NCBI GenBank assembly: GCA_023266075.1
Contig: JAHFRX010000017.1
Coordinates: 1-14,008 of the forward strand
Direction of reading: 5' to 3'
Length of the DNA stretch: 14,008 nt
Source: Legionellaceae bacterium
GTDB lineage: Bacteria > Pseudomonadota > Gammaproteobacteria > Legionellales > Legionellaceae
This document shows positions 13,531 to 14,008 of the stretch, one piece after another. Numbering within the stretch: position 1 is the first letter of the stretch; each line of letters begins with the position of its first letter. The translations under genes were made by a program, and so were the position numbers. Below the pieces are notes generated by a model. It was given only the letters and a program-made list of their open reading frames with translations. It did no database searches and had not been told where the DNA came from.

Positions 13531-14008
13531 ATGAGCACTTATTGGATAAACGCTTTGAATATCAAAACTCCGGAGCAACTTAAAAGTTGGCCCTGGGTGA
13601 AACCTAGACTCAAAAAATCTCCCATTTCGCATGTATTACAAAACTTAGATTGGCACACAATCTATTCGATTGAGAAAAACCAACAAAAACTTGAGATTAT
13701 GGTCAAAGAACGACCATTCCTGATGGCACAATACCGCATACAAGCGGCTCACTTGATTCAGCTGTCTAACCAACTAGATAAATATGATCTTAAGCTTACA
13801 CAAGAAATAGAAAAAGCACTGAAGATGACCGTGCTTCTAAAAAAAATATACATTCACCTCGACGAGCCAGATGACGTCATGCGTGCAGACATCGACATTA
13901 GTATTCTAAATGCTATTTTGTACCGAATCCAAAACCCTCATATTCAACGTCCTGCAGTCATTCAACAATGCAACGTCGGTTTTAGCCATCAGTTACGTAC
14001 TGTTCATG
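13531..14008 (+). CDS. Unrecognised protein, C-terminus beyond window
   Basis: Open plus-strand frame of 159 codons running off the window end, beginning MSTYWINALNIKTPEQLKSW. I do not recognise the family. The composition is ordinary protein-like, rich in Leu, Gln, Lys and Ile, with no signal peptide and no obvious membrane segment; it reads as mostly helical (e.g. KLTQEIEKALKMTVLLKKIY at about 90-109). The start ATG has no clear Shine-Dalgarno, overlaps a tiny upstream ATG-ATC-AAA-TAA, and the frame is closed by TAA at 13510, so ATG 13531 is the likely start. It is divergent from tkt. In a host-associated lineage an effector is one idea, but nothing in the sequence shows it. Confidence 0.65.
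   Translation, partial: MSTYWINALNIKTPEQLKSWPWVKPRLKKSPISHVLQNLDWHTIYSIEKNQQKLEIMVKERPFLMAQYRIQAAHLIQLSNQLDKYDLKLTQEIEKALKMTVLLKKIYIHLDEPDDVMRADIDISILNAILYRIQNPHIQRPAVIQQCNVGFSHQLRTVH

Overview
The window suggests a gammaproteobacterium of moderate to low GC (by eye about 40-43%), probably a host-associated or intracellular lineage near Legionella/Coxiella. This is inferred from the tkt-gap-pgk order, a short-type DapB, a GadC-like amino acid antiporter, a YqaE/Pmp3 protein with the CPWLVLL segment, and a compact ProQ/FinO protein. The species cannot be named from the sequence alone. Gene density is high, almost everything lies on the minus strand, and genes in a unit are tightly packed, with ATGA overlaps at eno/dsbB, tgt/tsaC and mmsA/mmsB.

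Layout, left to right. (1) 1-1227, minus: the N-terminal 409 codons of a GadC-family APC antiporter, cut by the window edge, with its own promoter. (2) 1284-4760, minus, read right to left: eno - dsbB - tgt - tsaC, each overlapping the next, behind a good promoter in the gap before eno. It combines glycolysis, periplasmic disulfide formation and two tRNA modification enzymes. The Tgt is divergent and looks like the queuine-using type. (3) 4829-8208, minus: yqaE/pmp3 - dapB - mmsA - mmsB, a small membrane protein, lysine/peptidoglycan biosynthesis and the last two steps of valine breakdown. (4) 8405-9037, plus: a ProQ/FinO-domain RNA chaperone, divergent from unit 3 and convergent with pgk. (5) 9049-13261, minus: tkt - gap - pgk, a central carbon operon. 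(6) 13262-14008: a 269-bp intergenic region with promoter-like sequences for both directions and a possible terminator, then the start of an unrecognised plus-strand ORF cut by the window end.

Together these are mainly housekeeping genes: lower glycolysis and the non-oxidative pentose phosphate pathway (tkt, gap, pgk, eno), amino acid metabolism (dapB, mmsA, mmsB, the antiporter), envelope and redox functions (dsbB, yqaE), and RNA functions (tgt, tsaC, proQ). There is no mobile element, CRISPR array, tRNA, rRNA or defence island. I do not see a clear new multi-gene system. The best leads are the altered base-binding pocket and isolated location of Tgt, the unknown ORF at the right edge with its odd leader, and a perfect palindrome inside eno that lies in a long alternating purine-pyrimidine tract.
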